This document shows, one piece after another, positions 1-5,255 of a stretch of DNA of 5,477 nucleotides. Below the pieces are notes generated by a model. That model was given only the letters and a program-made list of their open reading frames with translations. It made no database searches and was not told the origin of the DNA. Origin of the DNA: Alphaproteobacteria bacterium (GTDB taxonomy: Bacteria; Pseudomonadota; Alphaproteobacteria; Rhizobiales; Hyphomicrobiaceae); assembly GCA_005888525.1 (NCBI GenBank), contig VBAB01000254.1, positions 1 through 5,477 of the forward strand, read 5' to 3'. Every line of letters begins with the position of its first letter. The first letter of the stretch is position 1. The translations under genes and the position numbers were made by a program.

Positions 1-268
1 TCGACATCATGTGGACGTCGTTGCGCAGGGCTTGGAAGTGAAGCGACCTGAACCGGCGAGTTCTGTACCAATCCTCGGACTGACCGACTTGAATGATGTC
101 GCGGTCGATGCCGAAGCCCACTCGCTTCTGGCCGAGCAGCTCCCATTCAGCGCGGTGACCTCTGCGCCAGTCGTCATCCAGGTCTCGCTGCGCGAGTGCA
201 TTGGTTGCCATCACCCCGGCGAGCACCAGCGCGCTGGCCAGTGCTGTCGCCACGTGTCTCAACTGCAT
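1..268 (-). CDS. Small secreted protein of unknown function, partial (C-terminal part beyond left edge)
   Basis: Reading leftward from ATG at 268-266, 89 codons stay open to the window edge, so the C-terminus is missing. A good ribosome binding site (GGGAGG, plus-strand cctccc at 274-279) lies 5 bases before the ATG, which fixes the start. Residues 1-26 form a classic Sec signal peptide: MQLRHV, a hydrophobic stretch ALASALVLAGVM, then a cleavage site after NALA, giving a mature N-terminus QRDLDDDW. The mature part contains WELLGQKRVGFGIDRDII followed by a short beta-rich, Arg-rich stretch. I recall similar 'W..LG...V.F..DRD.I.VG' segments in small periplasmic proteins of Rhizobiales annotated as DUF2541-like or hypothetical, but the visible part is too short to assign a family firmly. 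It is expected to be exported to the periplasm; no function can be assigned. Coding status is well supported by the RBS and signal peptide together. Confidence 0.75.
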   Translation of the reverse strand, partial: MQLRHVATALASALVLAGVMATNALAQRDLDDDWRRGHRAEWELLGQKRVGFGIDRDIIQVGQSEDWYRTRRFRSLHFQALRNDVHMMS

Positions 269-284
269 CGTAACCTCCCTGATC

Positions 285-301
285 CCGGTGCTGAGCACCG
301 G
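285..301. repeat. 17-base perfect palindrome in the leader of the secreted-protein gene
   Basis: The arms CCGGTGCT (285-292) and AGCACCGG (294-301) are exact reverse complements around a single central G. The element lies 16 bases upstream of the minus-strand ATG at 268, just outside its ribosome binding site. As DNA it could be an operator; as RNA it could fold as a 7-bp stem with a TGA loop next to the Shine-Dalgarno. No T-run follows on either strand, so a terminator is unlikely. Confidence 0.45.
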
Positions 302-361
302 CCCCGAACCATCCGCCAGCTTTCAGCCGCTATCGCGGCATGAAAATGGCCGACGTTGGGT

Positions 362-374
362 CATTATCATAATG
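362..374 (-). promoter_or_regulatory. AT-rich palindrome with -10-like sequence upstream of the secreted-protein gene
   Basis: CATTAT and ATAATG (362-367 and 369-374) are perfect inverted arms around a single C, an AT-rich island in a GC-rich intergenic region. On the minus strand it reads CATTATGATAATG and contains TATGAT and GATAAT, close to a sigma-70 -10 box (TATAAT), about 95 bases before the ATG at 268. No convincing -35 was found at 17 bases, so this could be a promoter core, an operator overlapping it, or both. The arm order differs from the Fur 7-1-7 box, so Fur is not favoured. Confidence 0.3.
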
Positions 375-579
375 CGGCGTGAACGCAGCGGCCTTTCCCG
401 ATTGGTGCTCTGCGGCAAGACTTTGAAATGATTGGTCTACGCAGCAAGCTGCGGCAAAGCGCCTTGGGCTGCGTCGAGATGGCGGCGTGAGCCGAGCAAC
501 CGAGCCGAACGCAGACGACCTGGGTGGCGCGCTCCGCATCGGTCAAGCTTTAGGCATCCTGGTCAGGGCGGCTTAACTC

Positions 580-647
580 TTGCGCCAACTGCGCTTTCCG
601 CTCTCTCCGACAACGAACTAATGTCACTCGGCATCGGCAGGGCGCAA
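580..647 (+). pseudogene. Possible relic of a DUF1127 protein
   Basis: In frame from 588, the sequence reads TALSALSDNELMSLGIGRAQ, which closely follows the DUF1127 core pattern (L..LSDREL.DIGI.R..I). Just upstream and in a different frame (580-594) is LRQLR, which also commonly precedes that core, so a frameshifted copy is possible. No start codon with a ribosome binding site, N-terminal half or usual basic C-terminal tail is visible in the matching frame. I therefore treat it as a decayed fragment rather than a gene. The match is short and could be chance. Confidence 0.3.
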
Positions 648-861
648 TGCTGTCAGCACCGTGCGAAAATGCGAGAACATAGAATTCCGGCCACTCGCGT
701 TGTCGTCACAATCGGCCCCTAAGGCTGCACGAGCGCGGAGCGGGCTTGCCGGCGGTAGACGGCCGGGGGGCGCAATGGAAAGGGGGCTCGCGGCACAACC
801 GCAGGATGCGGACGCCGGGGCGCAAGTCTCGACATCGAGTTGTGCCGGACGGAGGAGGCGA

Positions 862-2439
862 ATGAAGCAGCTGGTGGCGTTGGCGGCAGCCGCTTTCCTC
901 ATGCAGTCCGGGGCCATGCCAGCGTTGGCCCAGGCACCCAAGAAGGGAGGTACGTTGGCCTTCGCCGTGGTGGCTGAGCCGCCGAACTACGATTGCCACG
1001 CCAATACCTCGTTTGCATTCGTCCACCCGATCGCGCCGCACTACTCGACGCTGCTGAAGTTCGACGGCAAGAGCTATCCCAAGCTCATCGGCGACCTGGC
1101 CAAGAGCTGGACCGTCTCGGCTGACGGCCTGACCTACACCTTCAAGCTCGCCGAGGGCGTGAAATTCCACGACGGCTCGGCGCTGACCTCCGCCGACGTC
1201 AAGGCCAGCTACGAGCGCATCGCCAGCCCGCCCGCCGGCGTCGTCTCCGTTCGCAAGGCCTGGTACGCGGACATCGACTCGATCGCGACGCCCGATGCGG
1301 CAACCATCGTCTTCAAGCTCAAGGCCCCCAACGCCTCCATGCTGGTGAGCTTCGCCTCGCCCTTCGACTGCATCTACAGTGCGGCCAAGCTCAAAGAGAA
1401 CCCGCGCTATCCCGAGACCGAGATCATGGGTTCGGGAGCCTTTACGTTCGTCAAGTATGAGAAGGGCTCCTACTGGGAGGGCAAGCGCTTCGCCGGCTAC
1501 TTCCGCAAGGGTCTGCCCTACCTCGACGGCTACAAAGCCTATTTCGTCAAGTCGAACGCCGTGGTGCCGGGCATCCTGGGCGGCCAGTTCGACACCGAGT
1601 TTCGCAGCCGCAACCCCTCCGAGCGCGACCAGCTGCTCGCCAAGATGAAGGACCAGCTCACCGTGAGCGAGGGCCCGTGGGTTGGCAGCCTGATGGTCGT
1701 CTTCAATACCAAGCGCAAGCCCTTCGACGACATCCGCGTGCGCCAGGCGCTGTCGCTGGCCATCGATCGCTGGGGCGGCTCGCCGAGCCTCTCCAAGATA
1801 TCGATCCTCAAGCACGTCGGCGGCTTCATTCGGCCGGGGTTCTCAATGGCCCTGCCGCAGGCCGAGCTCGTCAAGCTGCCGGGTTTCTCCAAGGACGTCG
1901 ACGCCTCGCGCGCGCAGGCCCGGAAGCTGCTGAAGGAGGCCGGTGCCGAGAACCTCACCTTCAAGCTCTTCAACCGCAACGTGGCGGAGCCCTACACGCC
2001 GGGCGGGGTGTTCGTGATCGACCAGTGGCGACGCATCGGCGTCAACGTGCAGCACGAGCAGCTGGAGACCAAGATCTACCAGGACGGCGTGCTGTCGGGG
2101 AATTTCGACGTGGCGATCGAGTTCATCAACGACTTCACGGACGATCCCACCGCCCAGTTCTCCAAGCTCCTGACCAAGAAGGCCTCGCCGACCGGTTTCT
2201 CGGGCCACGAGGACGCCAAGCTCGACGAAATGTACGAGGAGCAGCGCCGTGCGATCGATCCCAAGGATCGCCTGGCGATCGTGCAGCGCATGGATCGCTA
2301 CGCCATCACGACGGCCTACAACGTGCCGCTGCTCTGGTATCAGCGCATCATCGTCAGCCACAAGAAGATCAAGAACTGGGACTTCTCGCCCAGCCAGTAC
2401 ATCCTCCAGGACCTGAGCGAGGTGTGGCTCGACCAATAG
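862..2439 (+). CDS. ABC transporter periplasmic substrate-binding protein, family 5 (peptide/nickel/opine type)
   Basis: This 525-residue protein should capture a solute in the periplasm and deliver it to an ABC permease; family 5 members bind di- or oligopeptides, nickel chelates, opines or related compounds. The start is ATG at 862, preceded by GGAGGAGG (851-858). An in-frame GTG at 661 would add 67 Arg-rich residues ahead of the signal peptide and is rejected. Residues 1-25 are a signal peptide (hydrophobic LVALAAAAFLM, cleavage near ALA-QA). Family signatures: SADGLTYTFKLAEGVKFHDG (86-105) followed by TSADVKASYERI; GSGAFTFVKYEKG (190-202); FNTKRKPFDDIRVRQALSLA (281-300) followed by IDR; and RAQARKLLKEAG (350-361). 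The length matches the family (about 500-550) and the protein looks intact. There is no lipobox cysteine, so it is probably soluble. No permease or ATPase genes lie within the window on either side, so it may serve a transporter encoded elsewhere. The ligand cannot be predicted from sequence. Confidence 0.95.
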   Translation: MKQLVALAAAAFLMQSGAMPALAQAPKKGGTLAFAVVAEPPNYDCHANTSFAFVHPIAPHYSTLLKFDGKSYPKLIGDLAKSWTVSADGLTYTFKLAEGVKFHDGSALTSADVKASYERIASPPAGVVSVRKAWYADIDSIATPDAATIVFKLKAPNASMLVSFASPFDCIYSAAKLKENPRYPETEIMGSGAFTFVKYEKGSYWEGKRFAGYFRKGLPYLDGYKAYFVKSNAVVPGILGGQFDTEFRSRNPSERDQLLAKMKDQLTVSEGPWVGSLMVVFNTKRKPFDDIRVRQALSLAIDRWGGSPSLSKISILKHVGGFIRPGFSMALPQAELVKLPGFSKDVDASRAQARKLLKEAGAENLTFKLFNRNVAEPYTPGGVFVIDQWRRIGVNVQHEQLETKIYQDGVLSGNFDVAIEFINDFTDDPTAQFSKLLTKKASPTGFSGHEDAKLDEMYEEQRRAIDPKDRLAIVQRMDRYAITTAYNVPLLWYQRIIVSHKKIKNWDFSPSQYILQDLSEVWLDQ

Positions 2440-2492
2440 GTCGGTTCAAGTTGGCATGCACGTTGGGTAGACTTCGTATTGTTCAGACCCTC

Positions 2493-2600
2493 GCGCCCGC
2501 GGGCACTCTCGTCCAGCCGCGGCACGATCCGGGCCCAGCTCAGGAGGTGGCCGGCACTGGGGAAGACGCTCATGTCCGTCCCGATCTCGGTGCTGATCTC
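2493..2600 (-). pseudogene. IS110-family transposase remnant (C-terminal transposase_20-type segment)
   Basis: On the minus strand the frame starting near 2600 reads EISTEIGTDMSVFPSAGHL (about 2600-2544), then LSWARIVPRLDESARGR down to 2493. This matches the conserved segment of IS110/IS116/IS902 transposases, typically AEIG.DMSRFP.AGHL.SWAG.CP.N.ESAGKR. Only about 35 residues are recognisable. The expected upstream IPGVG helix-hairpin-helix part, the DEDD RuvC-like N-terminal domain, and the downstream KGxxWL part are absent. The open frame runs on past 2493 into the 3' end of the solute-binding-protein gene as an antisense reading, so this cannot be a functional gene. It indicates an old insertion of a mobile element that was later deleted and eroded. 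Confidence 0.75.
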
Positions 2601-2700
2601 GCCTGACGACCTGATGGGGACGGTTGCCGGAGATCGCATGCCGAGAGGCTGAACAAGGCGACCCCCGCGGCGAGCTTATCGCATCGCGAGGGTCGCATTT

Positions 2701-2733
2701 GCGATCCGCCGCCGCACGACGGAGACGGATCGC
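2701..2733. repeat. Inverted repeat downstream of the DUF1127 gene
   Basis: The arms GCGATCCG (2701-2708) and CGGATCGC (2726-2733) are exact reverse complements, with a smaller nested CCG/CGG stem (2712-2714 with 2720-2722) in the loop. The element begins about 18 bases past the stop codon of the leftward DUF1127 gene, where a terminator would be expected. No T-run follows on the minus strand, so an intrinsic terminator is only weakly supported. An alternative stem (ATCGCA 2678-2683 with TGCGAT 2700-2705) overlaps it. Confidence 0.35.
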
Positions 2734-2751
2734 GCTTGGGATGGGGCGGGC

Positions 2752-3054
2752 TTACGACCAGCGGGCGATGTTCGCCCGCATGTCCTGCATGCGCTCGATG
2801 CGGCCTTGCCGGGCGGCATTGGGGATCTGGCCCCGATCGAGGCCGATGTCGCGCAGCATGCGATCGTCCAGGTCGGCGAGCGCGTGCATGGCACGCCGCG
2901 CCGCCAACTCCTTCGCAAGCCCCGCCATGACGCGCCAGGGCGCGGCCAGCAGGCTGCCGGCTAGGGAGCGCGGCCGTGAGACCGTATCGAGGTCGGACCG
3001 TTCGGCGAAGGGCCAGAAGGCTCCATCGCCTCTGAAGCTGATGAGCTTGAACAT
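2752..3054 (-). CDS. DUF1127 domain protein, 100 residues
   Basis: The gene starts at ATG 3054-3052 with an excellent ribosome binding site, AAGGAG (complement of 3060-3065), 5 bases upstream, and stops with TAA at 2754-2752. The C-terminal half carries the DUF1127 domain (Pfam DUF1127): ELAARRAMHALADLDDRML (49-67) followed by RDIGLDRGQI (68-77), with the typical Leu/Asp/Ile-Gly core. The N-terminal part (FKLISFRGDGAFWPF and a Pro/Arg stretch, about residues 1-48) is an extension beyond the roughly 45-50 residue minimal DUF1127 proteins, though longer members are known. Some alphaproteobacterial DUF1127 proteins act in RNA metabolism and stress or nutrient responses (for example CcaF1 in Rhodobacter sphaeroides). 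Whether this longer member does is inference only. There is no signal peptide or membrane segment; it should be cytosolic. It is transcribed on its own, divergent from the ATP-grasp gene. Confidence 0.9.
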   Translation of the reverse strand: MFKLISFRGDGAFWPFAERSDLDTVSRPRSLAGSLLAAPWRVMAGLAKELAARRAMHALADLDDRMLRDIGLDRGQIPNAARQGRIERMQDMRANIARWS

Positions 3055-3572
3055 GATATCTCCTTCGGACGACGCACGCGGCGCGCCCGATTCACGAAGT
3101 CAATATTTTGGATAAGCCGACCGTTGGGCGGCTCTTCATCCGCCCGGCGACACGAGTGGAAAATCGCGGGAAGGCGGGTGCAGCCTAAAAGGCGCGCTTG
3201 ATAACTCGTCGTCGCATGATTATCGCTCCATTGATCTTCTTGTAGACGTTTCTTGTCGTTGAGCGGCGCTGTCTCTGCCGTCCGCGCGGTGTATTTAAGG
3301 CGACGCAGCCGGTATGCCAGTCAAATTACGGTGATTGCAGCGCTCTGCTTGCAACTCTGCAACAGTCGCGCAGTCCACGAGCATGGCCTCCAAGGCTCCT
3401 GATCCTATCGCACTGGTCGACCACAGGTTGCCCTTTGCCGTCGCAATCTGCCTCGTCACTAGGCAGTTGTTTCAGCTGGACTGCGATAGGCTATTGAAAG
3501 CCCTGTCCTTATTGTGTGACGCTGGCGTTGCCCGAAAATTGCACGGCGCACCCTTGCACTGTGGGGGGTTGG
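3055..3572. other. Divergent intergenic region with several inverted repeats
   Basis: This region separates the leftward DUF1127 gene from the rightward ATP-grasp gene and must hold promoters for both. A minus-strand AT-rich patch around 3100-3115 (complement reads CCAAAATATTGACT) is the best place for the DUF1127 promoter, but no full -35/-10 pair is clear. Inverted repeats include GGGCGG/CCGCCC (3126-3131, 3140-3145, 8-base loop), TTGCAG/CTGCAA (3335-3340, 3357-3362) and the cluster at 3404-3490. A weak sigma-70-like pair TTGTTT (3467-3472) and GCTATT (3490-3495) with a 17-base spacer could drive the ATP-grasp gene. The open frame that starts near 3335 has no ribosome binding site and only shadows the real gene further on. 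Confidence 0.55.
3404..3490. repeat. Nested inverted-repeat cluster before the ATP-grasp gene
   Basis: An outer pair of 9-base arms, CCTATCGCA (3404-3412) and TGCGATAGG (3482-3490), encloses two further symmetric elements: the palindrome TGGTCGACCA (3414-3423) and the hairpin CTGCCT/AGGCAG (3448-3453, 3461-3466, 7-base loop). The cluster ends about 82 bases before the proposed start of the ATP-grasp gene. It could be a set of protein-binding sites or a structured leader RNA. No known riboswitch class was recognised. Confidence 0.4.
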
Positions 3573-4988
3573 TTGACAGTCGCGTTCGACGAGATGAATG
3601 GGACCGGCGGCGAGGTGCGCGAGCCCTACGCGTCCGTCCACGGGTGGCTGCAAACGCAGAAAATCGACGATCTCAAGCGCAAGCGCGAGGACGCCGAAGC
3701 GCTGTTTCGCCGCACCGGCATTACCTTCGCCGTCTACGGCGACGACGCGGCAACCGAGCGCCTCATCCCCTTCGACATCATCCCGCGCATCCTGAGCGCG
3801 GCGGAATGGCGCCGCCTGGCAGCCGGCATCGAGCAGCGCGTGCGCGCGCTCAACGCCTTCATGTACGACATCTACCATCGCCAGGAGATCATCAAGGCCG
3901 GCCGCATCCCGGAAGACCTGATCATCCAGAACCAGGCCTTTGTCCCTGAGATGATGTGCGTGGAGCCGGCGCGCGGCATCTACTCGCACATCATCGGCAT
4001 CGACCTGGTGCGGACGAGCGAGAACGAGTTCCTCGTGCTCGAGGACAACACGCGCACGCCGTCCGGCGTCTCCTACATGCTGGAGAACCGCGAGGCGATG
4101 ATGCACATGTTCCCCGAGCTCTTCGCCCGCAACCGGGTGCGCGCCGTGGAGGATTACCCCGACAACCTGCGCCTGACGCTCGAGAGCGTCGCACCCGAGG
4201 GGCTGGACCGCGACCCCACCGTCGTCGTGCTCACGCCCGGCATTCACAACAGCGCCTATTTCGAGCACTCGTTCCTGGCCGACCAGATGGGCGTCGAGCT
4301 GGTCGAGGGGCAGGACCTGGTGGTCGTCGACGGCGCCCTGATGATGAAAACGACGCAGGGTCTGAAACAGGTCGACGTGGTCTACCGCCGCATCGACGAT
4401 GCCTTCCTCGACCCGCTCGTCTTCCGCAAGGACTCGGTGCTGGGCGTACCCGGCATCTTCAGCGTCTATGCGGCCGGCCGACTGACCATCGTCAATGCGC
4501 CGGGCGCCGGCATCGCCGACGACAAGTCCATCTACACATACATGCCCGATGTCGTGGAGTTCTATACTGGCCGTCCGCCGATCCTGAAGAACGTGCCGAC
4601 CTACGTGTGCCGCAAGCCCGACGATCTCAAGTACGTGCTCGAGCATATGGCCGAGCTGGTGGTCAAGCAGGTGCACGGCTCGGGCGGCTACGGCATGCTG
4701 GTGGGGCCCACCGCCAGCCGCGACGAGATCGACATGTTCAGCATGATGGTGAAGGCGCGGCCCGACCGCTACATCGCCCAGCCGACGCTGGCGCTTTCCA
4801 CCTGCCCGACGCTGGTCGAAGCCGGCATCGCCGCCCGCCACCTCGACCTTCGCCCCTACGTGCTCATCGGCGACCGTGTGCGCCTCACCCCCGGCGGCCT
4901 CACGCGAGTCGCCCTGCGTGAAGGCTCGCTCGTCGTCAACTCGAGCCAGGGCGGCGGAACGAAGGACACTTGGGTGCTGCAGGATTAG
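3573..4988 (+). CDS. Circularly permuted ATP-grasp protein (DUF404/DUF407, CP_ATPgrasp type), putative peptide/amide ligase
   Basis: The 471-residue protein belongs to the circularly permuted ATP-grasp family, predicted to join a carboxylate to an amine using ATP through an acyl-phosphate. Numbering from TTG 3573, conserved blocks are: RRTGITFAVYGD (46-57) with LIPFDIIPR; LEDNTRTPSGVSYMLENR (156-173); NSAYFEHSFLADQMGVELVE (226-245); YRRIDDAFLDPL (271-282); GAGIADDKSIYTYMPD (311-326); VVKQVHGSGGYGMLVGP (363-379), a likely nucleotide-binding glycine loop with Lys; YIAQPTLALSTCPT (400-413); HLDLRPYVL (423-431); and VNSSQGGGTKDTWVL (455-469). All look intact and the length matches relatives (about 470-480). 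The start is uncertain: TTG 3573 follows a G-run (3563-3568) and gives MTVAFDEMNG, resembling family N-termini; alternatives are GTG 3516 and ATG 3594, both without a good ribosome binding site. No signal peptide is seen; the protein should be cytosolic. It is followed by its usual partner, an alpha-E protein, 267 bases downstream. The substrate is unknown. Confidence 0.93.
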   Translation: MTVAFDEMNGTGGEVREPYASVHGWLQTQKIDDLKRKREDAEALFRRTGITFAVYGDDAATERLIPFDIIPRILSAAEWRRLAAGIEQRVRALNAFMYDIYHRQEIIKAGRIPEDLIIQNQAFVPEMMCVEPARGIYSHIIGIDLVRTSENEFLVLEDNTRTPSGVSYMLENREAMMHMFPELFARNRVRAVEDYPDNLRLTLESVAPEGLDRDPTVVVLTPGIHNSAYFEHSFLADQMGVELVEGQDLVVVDGALMMKTTQGLKQVDVVYRRIDDAFLDPLVFRKDSVLGVPGIFSVYAAGRLTIVNAPGAGIADDKSIYTYMPDVVEFYTGRPPILKNVPTYVCRKPDDLKYVLEHMAELVVKQVHGSGGYGMLVGPTASRDEIDMFSMMVKARPDRYIAQPTLALSTCPTLVEAGIAARHLDLRPYVLIGDRVRLTPGGLTRVALREGSLVVNSSQGGGTKDTWVLQD

Positions 4989-5036
4989 CGTTGTGATCGC
5001 AGACTTGCCAATTCGGGTTCAAGCAGTGCGCTGCTT

Positions 5037-5230
5037 TTCCCCTCTCCCCTCGGGGAGAGGACGTGAGGCCATGACTTGCAGCCGCGTGCACCTTCGGGGC
5101 CACAGGCATACGCTTCAAGGAGCGGCTGTAAGTCATTTGGCCGAACTGGTGAGGGGGGACTCTCTTGCGCGAAAGAGAAGGCCCCCTCATCCGGCCCTAC
5201 GGGCCACCTTCTCCCCAAGGGGAGAAGGGA
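5037..5230. repeat. Nested palindromic intergenic repeat, MITE-like
   Basis: The element is almost entirely made of inverted repeats. In order: a hairpin CCTCTCCC/GGGAGAGG (5041-5048, 5053-5060, loop CTCG); a long imperfect pair whose left arm is GGCCATGACTTGCAGCCGC (5067-5085) and right arm is at 5122-5142, matching at 18 of 19 positions with a 2-base bulge; a stem TCTCTT/AAGAGA (5161-5166, 5173-5178); a stem GGCCC/GGGCC (5193-5197, 5201-5205); and a perfect CCTTCTCCCC-AA-GGGGAGAAGG palindrome (5207-5228). The two ends are themselves near reverse complements, like terminal inverted repeats. Its right half encodes in translation the spurious peptide PPHPALRATFSPRGEG, a signature of dispersed palindromic repeats in Rhizobiales-type genomes (compare RIME-like mosaic elements). 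It encodes no protein. As RNA it would form strong hairpins between the two genes; no T-run follows, so it is not an obvious terminator. Confidence 0.8.
5067..5142. repeat. Long inverted-repeat core of the intergenic element
   Basis: The left arm (5067-5085) and right arm (5122-5142) pair at 18 of 19 left-arm positions, the right arm carrying two extra bases, with a 36-base loop. The single mismatch is G5078 opposite T5129, which would still pair as G-U in RNA. The preserved pairing suggests either a recent insertion or selection for structure. Confidence 0.75.
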
Positions 5231-5255
5231 CCTCGCAGCGCCGCTAGAGGTTCGC

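Larger units (their letters stand above)
269..861. other. Intergenic region between divergent genes, no intact gene seen
   Basis: This stretch separates the starts of the leftward secreted-protein gene and the rightward solute-binding-protein gene. It contains the two palindromes near 285-301 and 362-374 and a DUF1127-like relic near 588-647. The open frames present lack ribosome binding sites and are rich in Arg, Ser and Pro, as expected for random GC-rich DNA. No confident promoter for the solute-binding gene could be picked out. Confidence 0.6.
2440..2751. other. Intergenic stretch holding transposase debris, no intact gene
   Basis: Between two convergent genes, this stretch contains a relic of an IS110-family transposase on the minus strand (about 2493-2600), a 10-base GC palindrome GCCCGCGGGC (2495-2504) at the point where the transposase similarity ends, and an inverted repeat at 2701-2733. 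No T-rich terminator follows the solute-binding-protein stop codon. Confidence 0.6.
4989..5255. other. Gap between ATP-grasp and alpha-E genes, mostly repeat DNA
   Basis: These two genes usually lie close together in one operon; here 267 bases intervene. About 190 of them form the palindromic repeat element at 5037-5230. The remaining short flanks (4989-5036 and 5231-5255) show no gene. The final part carries a modest ribosome binding site, AGAGG (5246-5250), 5 bases before the alpha-E ATG. Confidence 0.7.

Noticed and set aside
362..374. Fur box
   Set aside because: The half-sites are in the reverse order of the 7-1-7 Fur consensus, and no iron-related gene is nearby.
661..861. In-frame GTG extension of the solute-binding protein by 67 residues
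   Set aside because: It would place an Arg-rich tail before a perfect signal peptide, and ATG 862 has a much better ribosome binding site.
706..1815. Long minus-strand open frame opposite the solute-binding-protein gene
   Set aside because: Shadow of a GC-rich gene: it has Ala/Gly/Arg-rich composition, no family motifs and no ribosome binding site.
2495..2504. GCCCGCGGGC as a terminator of the solute-binding-protein gene
   Set aside because: A self-complementary 10-mer without a loop or following T-run; such palindromes are expected in GC-rich DNA.
3335..3515. Possible small plus-strand gene before the ATP-grasp gene
   Set aside because: No ribosome binding site, no signal peptide or domain, and its frame runs on into an out-of-frame reading of the ATP-grasp gene.
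3573..3601. TTGACA at 3573-3578 as a -35 promoter element
   Set aside because: It coincides with the likely start codon, and the sequence 17 bases later (GAATGG) is a poor -10.
3459..4841. 460-residue minus-strand open frame opposite the ATP-grasp gene
   Set aside because: It mirrors the codon bias of the real gene on the plus strand, with His/Asp/Val-rich repetitive composition and no recognisable domain.
5041..5060. Hairpin CCTCTCCC/GGGAGAGG as a terminator of the ATP-grasp gene
   Set aside because: The T-run precedes the hairpin on the plus strand instead of following it, and the downstream partner gene argues against strong termination.
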